Program-made: the position numbers and the translations under genes
Shown: positions 28,395-37,725 of the stretch, piece after piece
How the letters are laid out: the number at the start of each line of letters is the position of its first letter
Numbering within the stretch: position 1 is the first letter of the stretch
Notes under the pieces: model-generated
The model's input: the letters and a program-made list of their open reading frames with translations, nothing else
The model's database searches: none
Told to the model about the DNA's origin: nothing
From: JACCTU01 sp963700495
GTDB lineage: Bacteria; Actinomycetota; Thermoleophilia; Gaiellales; Gaiellaceae
NCBI GenBank assembly: GCA_963700495.1
Contig: CAVOXT010000004.1
Location: forward strand, 62,001 to 126,000
Direction: 5' to 3'
DNA: 64,000 nucleotides

Positions 28395-28396
28395 CA
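28379..28396. promoter_or_regulatory. MarR-type operator (site 3, degenerate)
   Basis: TATCTGGCTAGCCTGACA: half-sites TATCTGG and CCTGACA around CTAG, closely related to the palindrome at 9779 but with one extra central base. It ends three bases before the ribosome-binding site of the GMC dehydrogenase gene, a position where a bound repressor would block transcription into the GMC/aldehyde/alcohol dehydrogenase genes. Confidence 0.5.
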
Positions 28397-28411
28397 TTGA
28401 GGAGGTTCGCG

Positions 28412-29998
28412 GTGTACGACTACGTGATCGTCGGCGCAGGATCGGCGGGGTGCGTGCTCGCGGCGCGCCTCAGCGAGGACCCCGACGTCAAGGTCGCGGT
28501 GCTCGAGGCCGGGGGGCAGGACAGCCGGCCGGAGATCGCCATGCCGATCGCCTTCCCGATGCTGCTGAAGTCGAGCGTCGACTGGGATCTCTTCGGCGAG
28601 GAGGAGCCGGGGCTCGGCGGCCGGCGGCTGTACCTGCCGCGCGGCAAGGTGATCGGCGGGTCGGGCTCGATCAACGCGATGATCTACGTCCGCGGCAACC
28701 GCGCCGACTACGACGAGTGGGCGGCCGGCGGCGCCGAGGGCTGGAGCTACGACGAGGTCCTGCCGTACTTCAAGCGCTCGGAGGACAACGAGCGCGGCGA
28801 GGACGCGTTCCACGGCGCGGGTGGGCCGATGAGCGTGTCCGACAGCCGCGCCATGAGCCCGCTGATCGAGACGATGATCGAGGCGAGCGTGCTTGCGGGC
28901 CACGAGCACAACCCCGACTTCAACGGCGCCCGTCAGGAGGGCGTCGGGCGCTTCCAGCTCACGCAGCGCAACGGGCGGCGCTGCTCGACTGCGGCTGCCT
29001 TCCTGCACCCGGCCGAGGAGCGTCCGAACCTGGACGTCATCACGGACGCGATGGCGCTGCGGATCCTGTTCGACGGCGCGCGCGCGGTGGGCGTCGAGGT
29101 CGCCGCGGGACGGCAAGGTCGAGGAGATCCGGGCCGAGCGCGACGTGATCCTGTCGGCCGGGTGCCTACCAGTCGCCGGTGCTGCTGATGATCTCGGGCA
29201 TCGGGCCGGCGGAGGACCTCGAGCTCTTACGGGATCGAGGTCCGCGAGAACCTGCCGGTCGGCCACAACCTCCAGGACCACTGCATGGCCCAGCTCAACT
29301 ACGAGACCGACGAGCCGTCGCTCTTCGGGGTCTTCACGCCGGAGAACTTCGAGCTGTTCGAGACCGAGGGCCGCGGGCCGCTGACGTCCAACATCCCCGA
29401 GGCCGGCGCGTTCTTCCGCACGCGGCCGGAGCTGGACGCGCCCGACATCGAGTTCCACTACGCGCCGTCGATGTTCTACGACGAGGGACTGACGGCGCCG
29501 CACGACAGCGGCTACTGCTTCGGCCCGGTCGTGATCAAGCCGACGAGCCGCGGGCGGGTGATGCTGCGCGCGCCGCTGCCGGACTCCAAGCCGCGGGTGC
29601 TGTGCAACTTCCTCACGACCGAGGACGACCGTCAGAGCGATGATCGCGGGCATCCGGATGGCGCTGGAGATCGCCGAGCAGGAGCCGCTGCAGAAGGTGG
29701 TGCGCAAGCCCTTCAGCGTGCCGGCCGGCGACTCGGACGAGGAGATCATGGACTTCGTCCGGCGCGGCGGCGCAGACGCGTCTATCACCCGACCTCGACG
29801 TGCGCGATCGGGTCGGTCGTCGACCCGCAGCTGCGCGTGTACGGCGTCGAGGGCCTGCGGGTCGCCGACGCGTCGGTGATGCCGACGATCACGCGGGCGA
29901 ACACCAACGCCGCGACGATCATGATCGCCGAGAAGGCCGCGGACCTGATCAGAGAGCGAAGTCCCGAGACTCACCTAGTAGAGGAGCGCGTATCGTGA
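28412..29998 (+). CDS. GMC-family choline dehydrogenase-like oxidoreductase (frameshifted)
   Basis: About 525 residues: VYDYVIVGAGSAGCVLAARL, signature PRGKVIGGSGSINAMIYVRG, LTQRNGRRCSTAAAFLHP, LMISGIGPAEDL, LPVGHNLQDH, and active-site VYHPTSTCAIG with the second residue in TRANTNAATIMIAEKAADL. Shifts near 29108, 29165, 29226, 29638 and 29775. I place the start at GTG 28412 behind GAGGAGG. The C-terminus overlaps the aldehyde dehydrogenase gene (GTGA). Oxidation of an alcohol to the aldehyde used by the next enzyme is the likely role; an arylglycerol or benzylic alcohol is plausible but not shown. Confidence 0.87.
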
Positions 29999-31480
29999 GC
30001 ACGATCGAACAGACCGTTGAGGATCTCCTCAACGAGCAGGAGTGGACCGGCAAGATCTTCAGCGACGGGTGGGTCGACGCGCCGGAGACGATCGAGACGA
30101 TCGAGCCCGCCACGGGCGAGGTGCTCGGCGTCGCCGGCGTGGCAAACGCGGCGTCGGTCGCAGCGGCGACGAAGTCGGCCACGCGCGCGCAGCGCGGCGT
30201 GGGCCGCGCTCCCGATGGCCGATCGCGTGGCGATCGTGAGCCGCGCCGGGGAGCTGCTCGAGCAACACCGGGCGGAGATCACCGGCTGGATGGTCCGCGA
30301 GTCCGGGTGCATCCCGCCGAAGGTGGAGCACGAGATCGGCGCGTCGATCGGACAGCTCAACGAGGCCGCCTCCCTGACTCTCGGATTCAGCTCGAGCAGG
30401 AGCTGGCCTCCCCGATCCCCGGACGGACGTCGACCGCCCGTCGCGTGCCGATCGGCGTCGTCGGTGTGATCACGCCCTGGAACTTCCCGATCGTGCTGGC
30501 GATGCGGTCGCTCGGCCCGGCGCTCGTCCTCGGAAACGCGGTCGTGCTCAAGAGCGATCACAACACGCCCGTGACCGGCGGCGTGATCATCGCGCGCATC
30601 TTCGAGGAGGCCGGCCTGCCTTCGGGCGTCCTGCACGTCCTCTGCGGCGGTCCCGCGGTCGGGCAGGCGCTCGTCGAGGACCCGAACGTCCGGATGATCT
30701 CGTTCACGGGCTCGACCAAGACGGGCCGTGTGGTCGGCGAGACCGCGGGCCGCGGGCTGAAGCGGGTCGTGCTCGAGCTCGGCGGCAACTGCCCGCTGGT
30801 CGTGCTCGAGGACGCCGACATCGAGGCTGCGTCGTCGGCCGGCGCGTGGGGCTCGTTCCTGCACCAGGGCCAGATCTGCCTGGCGGTGAGCCGGCACCTC
30901 GTGCACGAGTCGATCGTCGAGGACTACCTCGCGGCGCTGACCGAGCGGGCAGTCCCACCTGCCCGTGGGCAATCCGGCGGCGGGCGAGGTGGCCCTCGGC
31001 CCGATGATCAACGAGAAGCAGATCGAGCGGGTGCAGCGGATCGTCGACGAGACGGTCGCAGCAGGCGCCACGGCGGTCGTCGGCGGAACCCGCGACGGCA
31101 TGTTCTTCCCTCCGACCGTGCTGCGCGACGTACGCCCGGAGATGGCTGCGTTCAAGGAGGAGATCTTCGGCCCGGTGGCCGCGGTCACGACGTTCAAGAC
31201 CGACGACGAGGCCGTCGAGCTCGCGAACGCGACGGACTACGGCCTCTCGGCCGCGGTTCAGTCCGGGAGTCGGGAGCGGGCTGCTGCTGTCGCTGCGCGC
31301 CTCGACGCCGGCATGGTCCACATCAACGACCAGACCGTCAACGAGGAGCCGCCGGCGCCGTTCGGAGGCTTCAAGTGCTCGAGCAACGGCGGCCACTTCG
31401 GCGGCGTGGGCCAGCTCGAGCTCTGGACCGAGTGGCAGTGGCTGACGTCGAGGGAGAAGGCCGAGCCGTTCCCCTTCTAG
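29995..31480 (+). CDS. NAD(P)-dependent aldehyde dehydrogenase (benzaldehyde/vanillin dehydrogenase-like; frameshifted)
   Basis: About 490 residues. VGVITPWNFPIVLAMRSLGP, ALVLGNAVVLKSDHNTPVTG, ISFTGSTKTGRVVG, VLELGGNCPLVVLED (general base Glu) and FLHQGQICLAVSRHLVHES (nucleophile Cys) are complete, as is the C-terminal NDQTVNEEPPAPFGGFKCS. The motif HQGQIC and this C-terminus are typical of aromatic aldehyde dehydrogenases. Shifts near 30197, 30385 and 30955. GTG start overlaps the GMC stop. A vanillin-type aldehyde to acid step would feed the O-demethylase at 22115. Confidence 0.87.
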
Positions 31481-31496
31481 ACACGAGGCGCGAGAC

Positions 31497-32519
31497 ATGA
31501 GAGCGGCACTCCTGCGCGAGTACCACCGGCCGCTCGAGCTCGTCGACCGGCCGAAGCCGGAACCCGCACACCCGACCGACGTGCTCGTCCGGGTCGGCGG
31601 CGCAGGAGTCTGCGCCACCGATCTGCACGCGATCGAGGGGTTGATGGAGCCCGCCGGAGTCACCTTGCCGCTCGTCCTCGGCCACGAGAACGCCGGCTGG
31701 GTGGAGGAGACCGGCGCCGGGGTGTCGACCGTGGCCAAGGGCGACGCGGTGCTCGTCTACCCGCCCTACAGCTGCGGCCTGTGCGTCGCGTGCCGCCGCG
31801 GCAACGACATGCACTGCGCGCGGCACCAGTTCACGGGCCTCTCCGTCGACGGCGGCTTCGCGGATTACGTGCTCGTGTCGGAGCGCTCGCTGCTGCCGTT
31901 GCCCGCCGGCGTCGAACCGGCCGCCGTCGCGCCGCACGCCGACGCCGGCCTGACCGCGTACCACGCGGTCAGGCGGCTCGCGCATCTCGCAGTCCCCGGC
32001 TCGACCGCCGTCGCTCATCGGTGTGGGCGGCGTCGGTCACATCGCGCTCCAGCTCGTCCGCGAGCTCGGATCGAGCTCGGTGATCGCCGTCGACACCGAC
32101 GAGCGTCGGCGGCGGCTCGCGGCTGAGCTCGGCGCCGACGAGGTCGTCGACGGATCGGCGTCCGTCGCCGCTGTGCGGGAGCTCACCGACGGCCGCGGCG
32201 CCGACCTCGTCTTCGACTTCGTCGGGACCGATCAGACCCACGCGGACTCGGCTGCGATGCTCGCCCGCGGTGGCACGTATTCGGTCATCGGCTACGGCGG
32301 GATCGTCTCGATCCCGTCGGGAGCGCTCGTCGGGAACGAGCACGCGGTGGTCGGCAATCTCGTCGGCACGTGGGTCGACCTCTGGGAGCTCCTCCAGCTC
32401 CACACGGCCGGCAGGATCACCCTGAAGACCGAGACCCACCCCTGGACTCCGTGAACGACGTCCTCGAGAAGCTCCGCGACGGTGAGGTCACCGGCCGCGC
32501 GGTGCTCGTTCCCGCGTAG
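31497..32519 (+). CDS. Zinc-containing NAD(P)-dependent alcohol dehydrogenase (frameshifted)
   Basis: About 340 residues of the medium-chain family: catalytic zinc ligands in GVCATDLHAIEG and LVLGHENAGWVE, the four-Cys structural zinc loop CGLCVACRRGNDMHC, and the coenzyme site GVGGVGHIALQLVREL followed by VIAVDTDERR. Extra bases near 32012 and 32442. It follows the aldehyde dehydrogenase after 16 bases and probably interconverts an aryl alcohol and aldehyde, but aliphatic substrates cannot be excluded. It converges on the transporter operon. Confidence 0.85.
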
Positions 32520-35066
32520 CGGCGCTACGCCGGGTCGGCGCCTGCGCTCCGCTCGAGCTCGGCTCGCGAAGGAGATACGCAGAGCGGAGGAGCTCCGGCT
32601 CGTCCTTGAGCCTCTGCGCCGTGCCGTGGTAACGGATCCGGCCCCCTTCGAGAACGTAGGCGGTCTGGGCGAGCCCGAGTGCAACGTGCGTGAACTGCTC
32701 GATCAGGAGGACGCCGATTCCGCTCGCGGCGGCGGACTCGAGCGTCGGCACGAGCCGCTTCACGACTACCGGCGCGAGACCGAGCGAGAGCTCGTCGACG
32801 AGGACGACGCTCGGGCGGGAGACGAGCGCCTGAGCGAGCACGACCATCTGCTGCTCGCCGCCCGAGAGCAGGCGGCCGGGGACGGTCCAGCGCTTCTCGA
32901 GCTCGGGGAAGAGCTTGAGCGCGAACGCGATCCCGCTGCGTGCGTCCTCCTTGGAGAGCGCGTACGTCGCGACGCGGAGGTTGTCCTCGACCGTGAGCTC
33001 CGGCAGGAGCCGCCGGCCCTCGGGGACGACGGCGACCCCCGCTGCGCGAATCTGCTCGGGCCGGCGCCGGGTCAGGTCGCGCTCGCCGAGCCTGACCGCC
33101 CCGGCAGTCGGACGAAGCACGCCGGCGACGGTGAGCACGAGCGTCGACTTCCCCGCGCCGTTCGGCCCGAGCAGCGCCGTGACCTCGCCGGGCGGGATCG
33201 CGAGCGAGACGTCGTGGAGGACGGGCAGCCCGCCGCGGGAGACGGACAGCCTGTCGAGCGACAGGGTCGCCGACTCGACTGCGGCGGTAGCGGCGCTCAT
33301 CGAGATCTCCTCGGTGCCCAGGTAGGCGCGGATCACGTCCTCGTTCCGCAAGACCTCGTCCGTCGGCCCGGAGGCGATCAGCTTGCCGAAGTCGAGCACC
33401 GCCGTGGTCTCGCAGCACGCCGACACGAGGCTCATGTCGTGGTCGACGAGGATGACGAGCGCGCCGAACTCGCCGGGGATCTTCCGGATGACGGCGGCCA
33501 TGTGCTCGGTCTCCTTCGTCGGGAGGCCGGCCGCCGGCTCGTCGAGCAGCACGACGCGCGGCTTGCCGACGACCGCGCGCGCGAGCTCGACCTGGCGTCG
33601 CTCGCGCGCGCCGAGACCGCCGACCTTCGCCTTCGGGGAGACGTCGAGCCCGACGAAGTCGATCGCGCTCAGCACCTCGGCCCGCCGTGAGGCGCGCTTG
33701 GCGCCCGAGTGCTCGTGGATCATCGCGATGTTGTCGAAGACCGACAGCCCCTGGATCGCCTGCTCGGTCTGGAACGTCCGCCGCAGCCCCCAACGCGCCC
33801 GCCGGAAGTCGGCCATTCTGAGCAGGTCCTCGCCGAAGCCCCGGATCGCTCCGCGTGCAGGGTTGACGAAGCCGCTGAGCACGTTGAAGAACGTCGTCTT
33901 GCCGGCGCCGTTCGGCCCGATCAGGCCGCAGGTCCCGGCCCGGAAGACGACGCTCATGTCGTCGATCGGCGTGACGCCGGCGAAGCGGACGGTGAGCGCC
34001 TCGACCTCGATCACGGTGCCGTCTTCTCTGGCCGCCCGCCAGCTCGCGAACGCGGCGCGCGACGAGGCGGCCGAGGTTCGGCCATGTCCTTCGGGAGCTG
34101 TTGCGGCGAGCCCGCCGGGCGCCGTCAGCAGCACCTGCAGCAGACCGGCGCCGAAGAGGATCAGCAGGAGGTTCGAGTTCAGCCCCCACTGCGCCTGGAA
34201 GAGGAACGGCACGAGCTGCTGGAAGATGCCGGCGACGATCGCGCCCCAGAGGCTGAAGATGCCGCCGATCAGCGCCGTCGCGGCCAGGATGAGCGAGTCC
34301 TGCGTCTGGAACGTGATCGCGCGCGGGACTCCCACCTGGGCAGCGAGCAGGCAGCCGGCGACGCCGGTGATGAAGGACGCGAGCGCGAACGCCCAGAGCT
34401 TGTAGAGCGTGATGTTGACGCCCGCGGCGAGCGCCGCCGGCTCGCTCTCGCGGATCGACGCCCAGGCGCGCCCCGGCTTGCCGGAGACGTGCAGCAGCGC
34501 GAGCAGGAACAGGATCGCGCAGACGACGACCGTGTAGCGGTAGTACGCGGTGTCCGCCGTCGCCCAGGACGGCCGTCGCACGGGCGGCGTGCTGGTGGTG
34601 AGCTCTCCGGTCACGGACCGCCCCTTGAAGCCGCCGCCGCCGTTCGGGAAGTCGATCACCGACAGCACGATGGTCGTCGCGCCCGCGAACATCAGCGTGA
34701 TCAGCGCGAGGTACAGGCCCGAGAGCCGGAGCGCCGGCAGCCCGACGAGCGTGCCGATCACGCACGTGATCCCTCCTGCCAGCGAGCAGGAGCACCGGAA
34801 AGGGGAGCGAGGTCGCATAGGCGAGCCGCGTGCCGACCCAGCAGCCGATCGTCAGCAGCGCGATCTGACCGAGCGAGATCATCCCGACGCGGCCGTAGAG
34901 GACGCCGAAGCCGAGGGCCGCGACCGAGTAGATGGCGACGCTCGTGAAGGTCGTGATCCAGTCCGAGCCCACGATCTCGGGCAGGACGCCGATTGCGACC
35001 GCGAGCAGGACGAGCGACGACCGCGCCGCGGACGATCAACCCCCACTCGAGCGGTCGGCGCTGCAC
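32488..35066 (-). CDS. LivM-LivG-LivF ABC transporter proteins in one continuous reading frame
   Basis: Three normally separate parts run without a stop. The LivM-like permease (about six to eight hydrophobic segments, GLYLALITLMFAG, ALIGGIFSLWGAIVAG) leads into a LivG-like ATPase (Walker A GPNGAGKTTFF, ARERRQVELARA, LLDEPAAGL, DHD) and then a LivF-like ATPase (Walker A GPNGAGKSTLV, LSGGEQQMVVLAQAL, LVDELSLGL). LivM-LivG fusions are common; inclusion of LivF is unusual. An ATG at 33300 preceded by GAGGAG could give separate LivF. The permease N-terminus needs two frame corrections, near 34785 and 35015, and a GTG at 35066 is my best start. The last ~30 bases overlap the alcohol dehydrogenase gene; an alternative end is 32525. 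Substrate probably an aromatic or branched acid. Confidence 0.8.
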
Positions 35067-35109
35067 GCGCCGCCGCGGTGCCGTTCGCTGGGCGCCGGCG
35101 CCGCCTCCA

Positions 35110-36039
35110 CTAGGTCGTCGCCCGCGAGATCGTGACGACGCGGTGCCGCGAGAGATAGAGGAGCGCGGCGATCGCGAGCACGAACGGCGCAGCGGAGCGG
35201 TACGCGGAGACCGAGGCATACGGACTGGCCACCGACTGGGCGAGACCGACCGCGAGCCCGCCGAACATCGTCGCCCAGAGCGACCGCAGCCGGCCGATCA
35301 GCGCCGCCGCGAGCGACGAGATGACGAGGAACGTCAGGGCCGAGTAGTCGAGCGAGGTGAGCAGGTCGGGGAGGATGAGGCCCGCCGCACCGCAGGCGAG
35401 CCCCGACCCGAACCAGGCAGCGGCCTCGACGCGACGGACCGGGACGCCGAGCGTGGCGGTGATCTCGCGGTCGTTCGCGAGCGCCCGCATCGCGGTGCCG
35501 AGCTTCGTCACGCGCAGGAAGACGCTGACGCCGGCCGTGAGCACGATCGCGAGACCCACCGAGATGATCTGCGTCAGGCTGACGTTCGTCCCGAAGATCA
35601 CGTACAGGTGCTGCGTGCTCGGCAGCGGCAGGAAGCGCGCAAAGGCGCCGCCCACCGGCGCGAGCCAGGCCATCACGCCGAGCAGGATCAGCGCGAGGCC
35701 GAGCGTTCCCATCATCTTCACGAGCGGGTCGCGCCTCGCGAAGGCGGGGCCGAAGACCATTCCGTAGAGGAGGTTGACGACCCCGCCGAACGCGACGCAG
35801 ACCGCGAACGCGAGCCAGTCGGGACAGCCCGTGTGGTTGATGAGGTAGTACGCGATCAGGGCGCCCGCCGCCCCGATTGCGCCGAACGCGAGGTTCAGCA
35901 CACCGGTGGCCCGGTACAGCACGACCAGCCCCACGCCGGAGAGCGCATACACGCCTCCGAACGCGAGACCGATCACGATGAACGGCTTGACGAACTGCCA
36001 CTCGACGCCGAACACGCTGAACGCGAGCACGTCAGTCAT
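35110..36039 (-). CDS. LivH-like ABC transporter permease
   Basis: 309 residues, intact frame, about eight hydrophobic segments. KPFIVIGLAFGGVYALSGVG, LVVLYRATGVLNLAFGAIGA and the cytoplasmic-loop signature TKLGTAMRALANDREITATL are typical of LivH permeases of branched-chain amino acid/aromatic uptake systems. It pairs with the LivM part downstream. In aromatic-degradation loci such systems import aromatic acids; that is the likely role here by context. Confidence 0.88.
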   Translation of the reverse strand: MTDVLAFSVFGVEWQFVKPFIVIGLAFGGVYALSGVGLVVLYRATGVLNLAFGAIGAAGALIAYYLINHTGCPDWLAFAVCVAFGGVVNLLYGMVFGPAFARRDPLVKMMGTLGLALILLGVMAWLAPVGGAFARFLPLPSTQHLYVIFGTNVSLTQIISVGLAIVLTAGVSVFLRVTKLGTAMRALANDREITATLGVPVRRVEAAAWFGSGLACGAAGLILPDLLTSLDYSALTFLVISSLAAALIGRLRSLWATMFGGLAVGLAQSVASPYASVSAYRSAAPFVLAIAALLYLSRHRVVTISRATT

Positions 36040-36092
36040 CGAAGCTCCCGGGCACCCTGATCATCATCTCATCGCTGTCGCTTCACCTTTGC

Positions 36093-37412
36093 CTAGCCGC
36101 CGTTCAGCTTGAACTTCCTCTCCCAGACGCGGGTCTGGGAGATCGACTTGTCGACAGCCTGCGATCGCGAAGCACTTCTCCTTCACGACCACGTTTCCGT
36201 TCTTGTAGTCGACCGTGATGTCCCAGTTGTTCGGGATGTGGTACGGGAGCGTTGCCGACGTAGAACGGCTTGCAGAGCATGTCCGTCTTCTGGTTCTTGA
36301 GCGCCCTCACCGCCGCTGTTGTACGACTTCGCGGTGACCGGACCCTTGATGCTCAGCAGCGCGTTCGTCGAGAACTTGCCCACCATGAAGCCCATCTGGG
36401 CGAACGCCTGCGGGGCGATCTTCGGGGCGTACTTCTTCAGGACCTGGAACATCAGCGCCGTGTCCGGCCCGACGCTTCGGGTCGACGTTGCTGAACTCCT
36501 GGTTGATCCAGAGGTGCCCGTCGAACTGCGGGAACTGCGCGGCCATGAACGTGTTCGCGATCGGGGTCGACGAGCCCCACTTCACCTTGTTGACGATGCC
36601 CTGGGCGATGGCGGCCTTCATGAACGCCGGCGCCGTGTCGGGGGTGAAGTCGATCAGGATGCCGCCGCCGTCACCGGCGAACTGGTACATCTGGATCAGC
36701 TGCGAGGTCGCATCCGTGACCGGCAGGTGGGTCGGGAAGATCTTGTACGGGATACCGGCCTTCTTGGCAACCAGAGCCGGCCCGCCGTCCGCATACGCCG
36801 AGATCGTGTCCGGCGAGGCGATGGAGAGCTTCTTGATGCCGGCCCTGATCAGCGCCTGTGCAGCGCCGACGTTGCTGTACCGCGGGCCCATGTTCACCTC
36901 GACGAACGACGGCGTGCTAAAGCACTCGGCCTGCACGCCCGCGCCGATGACGGTGAAGCCCTTGCTCTTGTAGTACTTCCAGTTCGTTCCGCACTCGGCG
37001 AAGCTCGTGTTGCCCGCGACGCCGACGACCTTGTCCTTCTCGATCAGCTTCCGTGCGAGCGCGGCCTCCTGCGCCGGGTTGAGCTGCTCGGTGTAGAGGA
37101 TGTACTTGATCGGGCGGCCGTTGATGCCGCCGTTGTCGTTCACACAGTCGTAGTACGCCTTGGCGACCTTGCCGATCGTCGTGAAGTCGACGCCCGGGAT
37201 CAGCATGTCGATCCCGCCGAGCTTGATCGGCGTTCCGGTCGCCTTCTTGCCGGTGCCCTTGCCGCAGACGGACTTCTTCGCGGAGGCGGTGCCCGAGCCG
37301 ACCGGTGCTACGGGTGCGGCTCCTGCGCCCACGGCCAGTCGCGCGTCAGCATCACCGCGAGCAGGCCGGCGGCGGTACACGCCACACCGACTTTGATCTT
37401 CCTCGATCTCAT
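36093..37412 (-). CDS. LivK-like periplasmic/extracellular substrate-binding protein (frameshifted)
   Basis: About 430 residues. Start MRSRKIKVGVACTAAGLLAV with a Lys/Arg head and hydrophobic core is a signal peptide, followed by KLGGIDMLIPGVDFTTIGKV, YDCVNDNGGINGRPIKYIL, EAALARKLIEKDKVVGVAGN, VGAAQALIRAGIKKLSIASP and a C-terminus ERKFKLNGG. Indels near 37345, 36475, 36305, 36250 and 36160. GGAGAG precedes the ATG. The type I binding fold is that of ABC transporter receptors for amino acids or small carboxylates. It is the first gene of the uptake operon. Confidence 0.85.
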
Positions 37413-37725
37413 TGAGTCTCTCCTCGATTCGCTAGCTTCGCAGGGCTGAACCACAGGACGTTCGGCGCGGGGAAGTCGCCGCGTCCCTCCGATCAGGATC
37501 TCGTCAAGTGTGTCCTCCTCGCGTCGGGACGGGGAGTCAAGTCTCGCGGGGTACCGTTTCCGCCGGGCCGTCGCCGCCCCACACCCTCGTCTGCGGATCG
37601 GATTTGTAGAGCCCCAGGACTGAGCCCTCACTCGCGTGCCTGGGGCATGCCGCGGTCCACCGTCTGGCGCCTGCCCTCTGCGCCTCCAATTTCACGTCCC
37701 GCATGTTAAACCACTGTCTTGACGA
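37413..37725. other. Intergenic region between divergent units
   Basis: About 310 bases between livK (minus) and the alpha-oxoamine synthase gene (plus). I see no gene. On the minus strand TTGACGAGATCC (37501-37512) and on the plus strand TTGACG (37719-37724) could be -35 elements, neither with a convincing -10 box. The plus-strand box touches the first possible ATG of the next gene, which would favour that gene's internal start at 37786. Confidence 0.4.

Noticed and set aside
9817..32519. Calling the frameshifted catabolic genes pseudogenes
   Set aside because: Catalytic motifs and start/stop overlaps are intact in nearly all of them and no premature stops occur within the correct frames, so decay is the less likely explanation; only the hydratase-lyase remnant has a true loss of sequence.
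9500..37412. Programmed ribosomal frameshifting or genome-wide recoding as the cause of the many frame changes
   Set aside because: The shifts have no common slippery motif, go in both directions, occur several times per gene and include homopolymer miscalls; nearby regions of the same genome are free of them.
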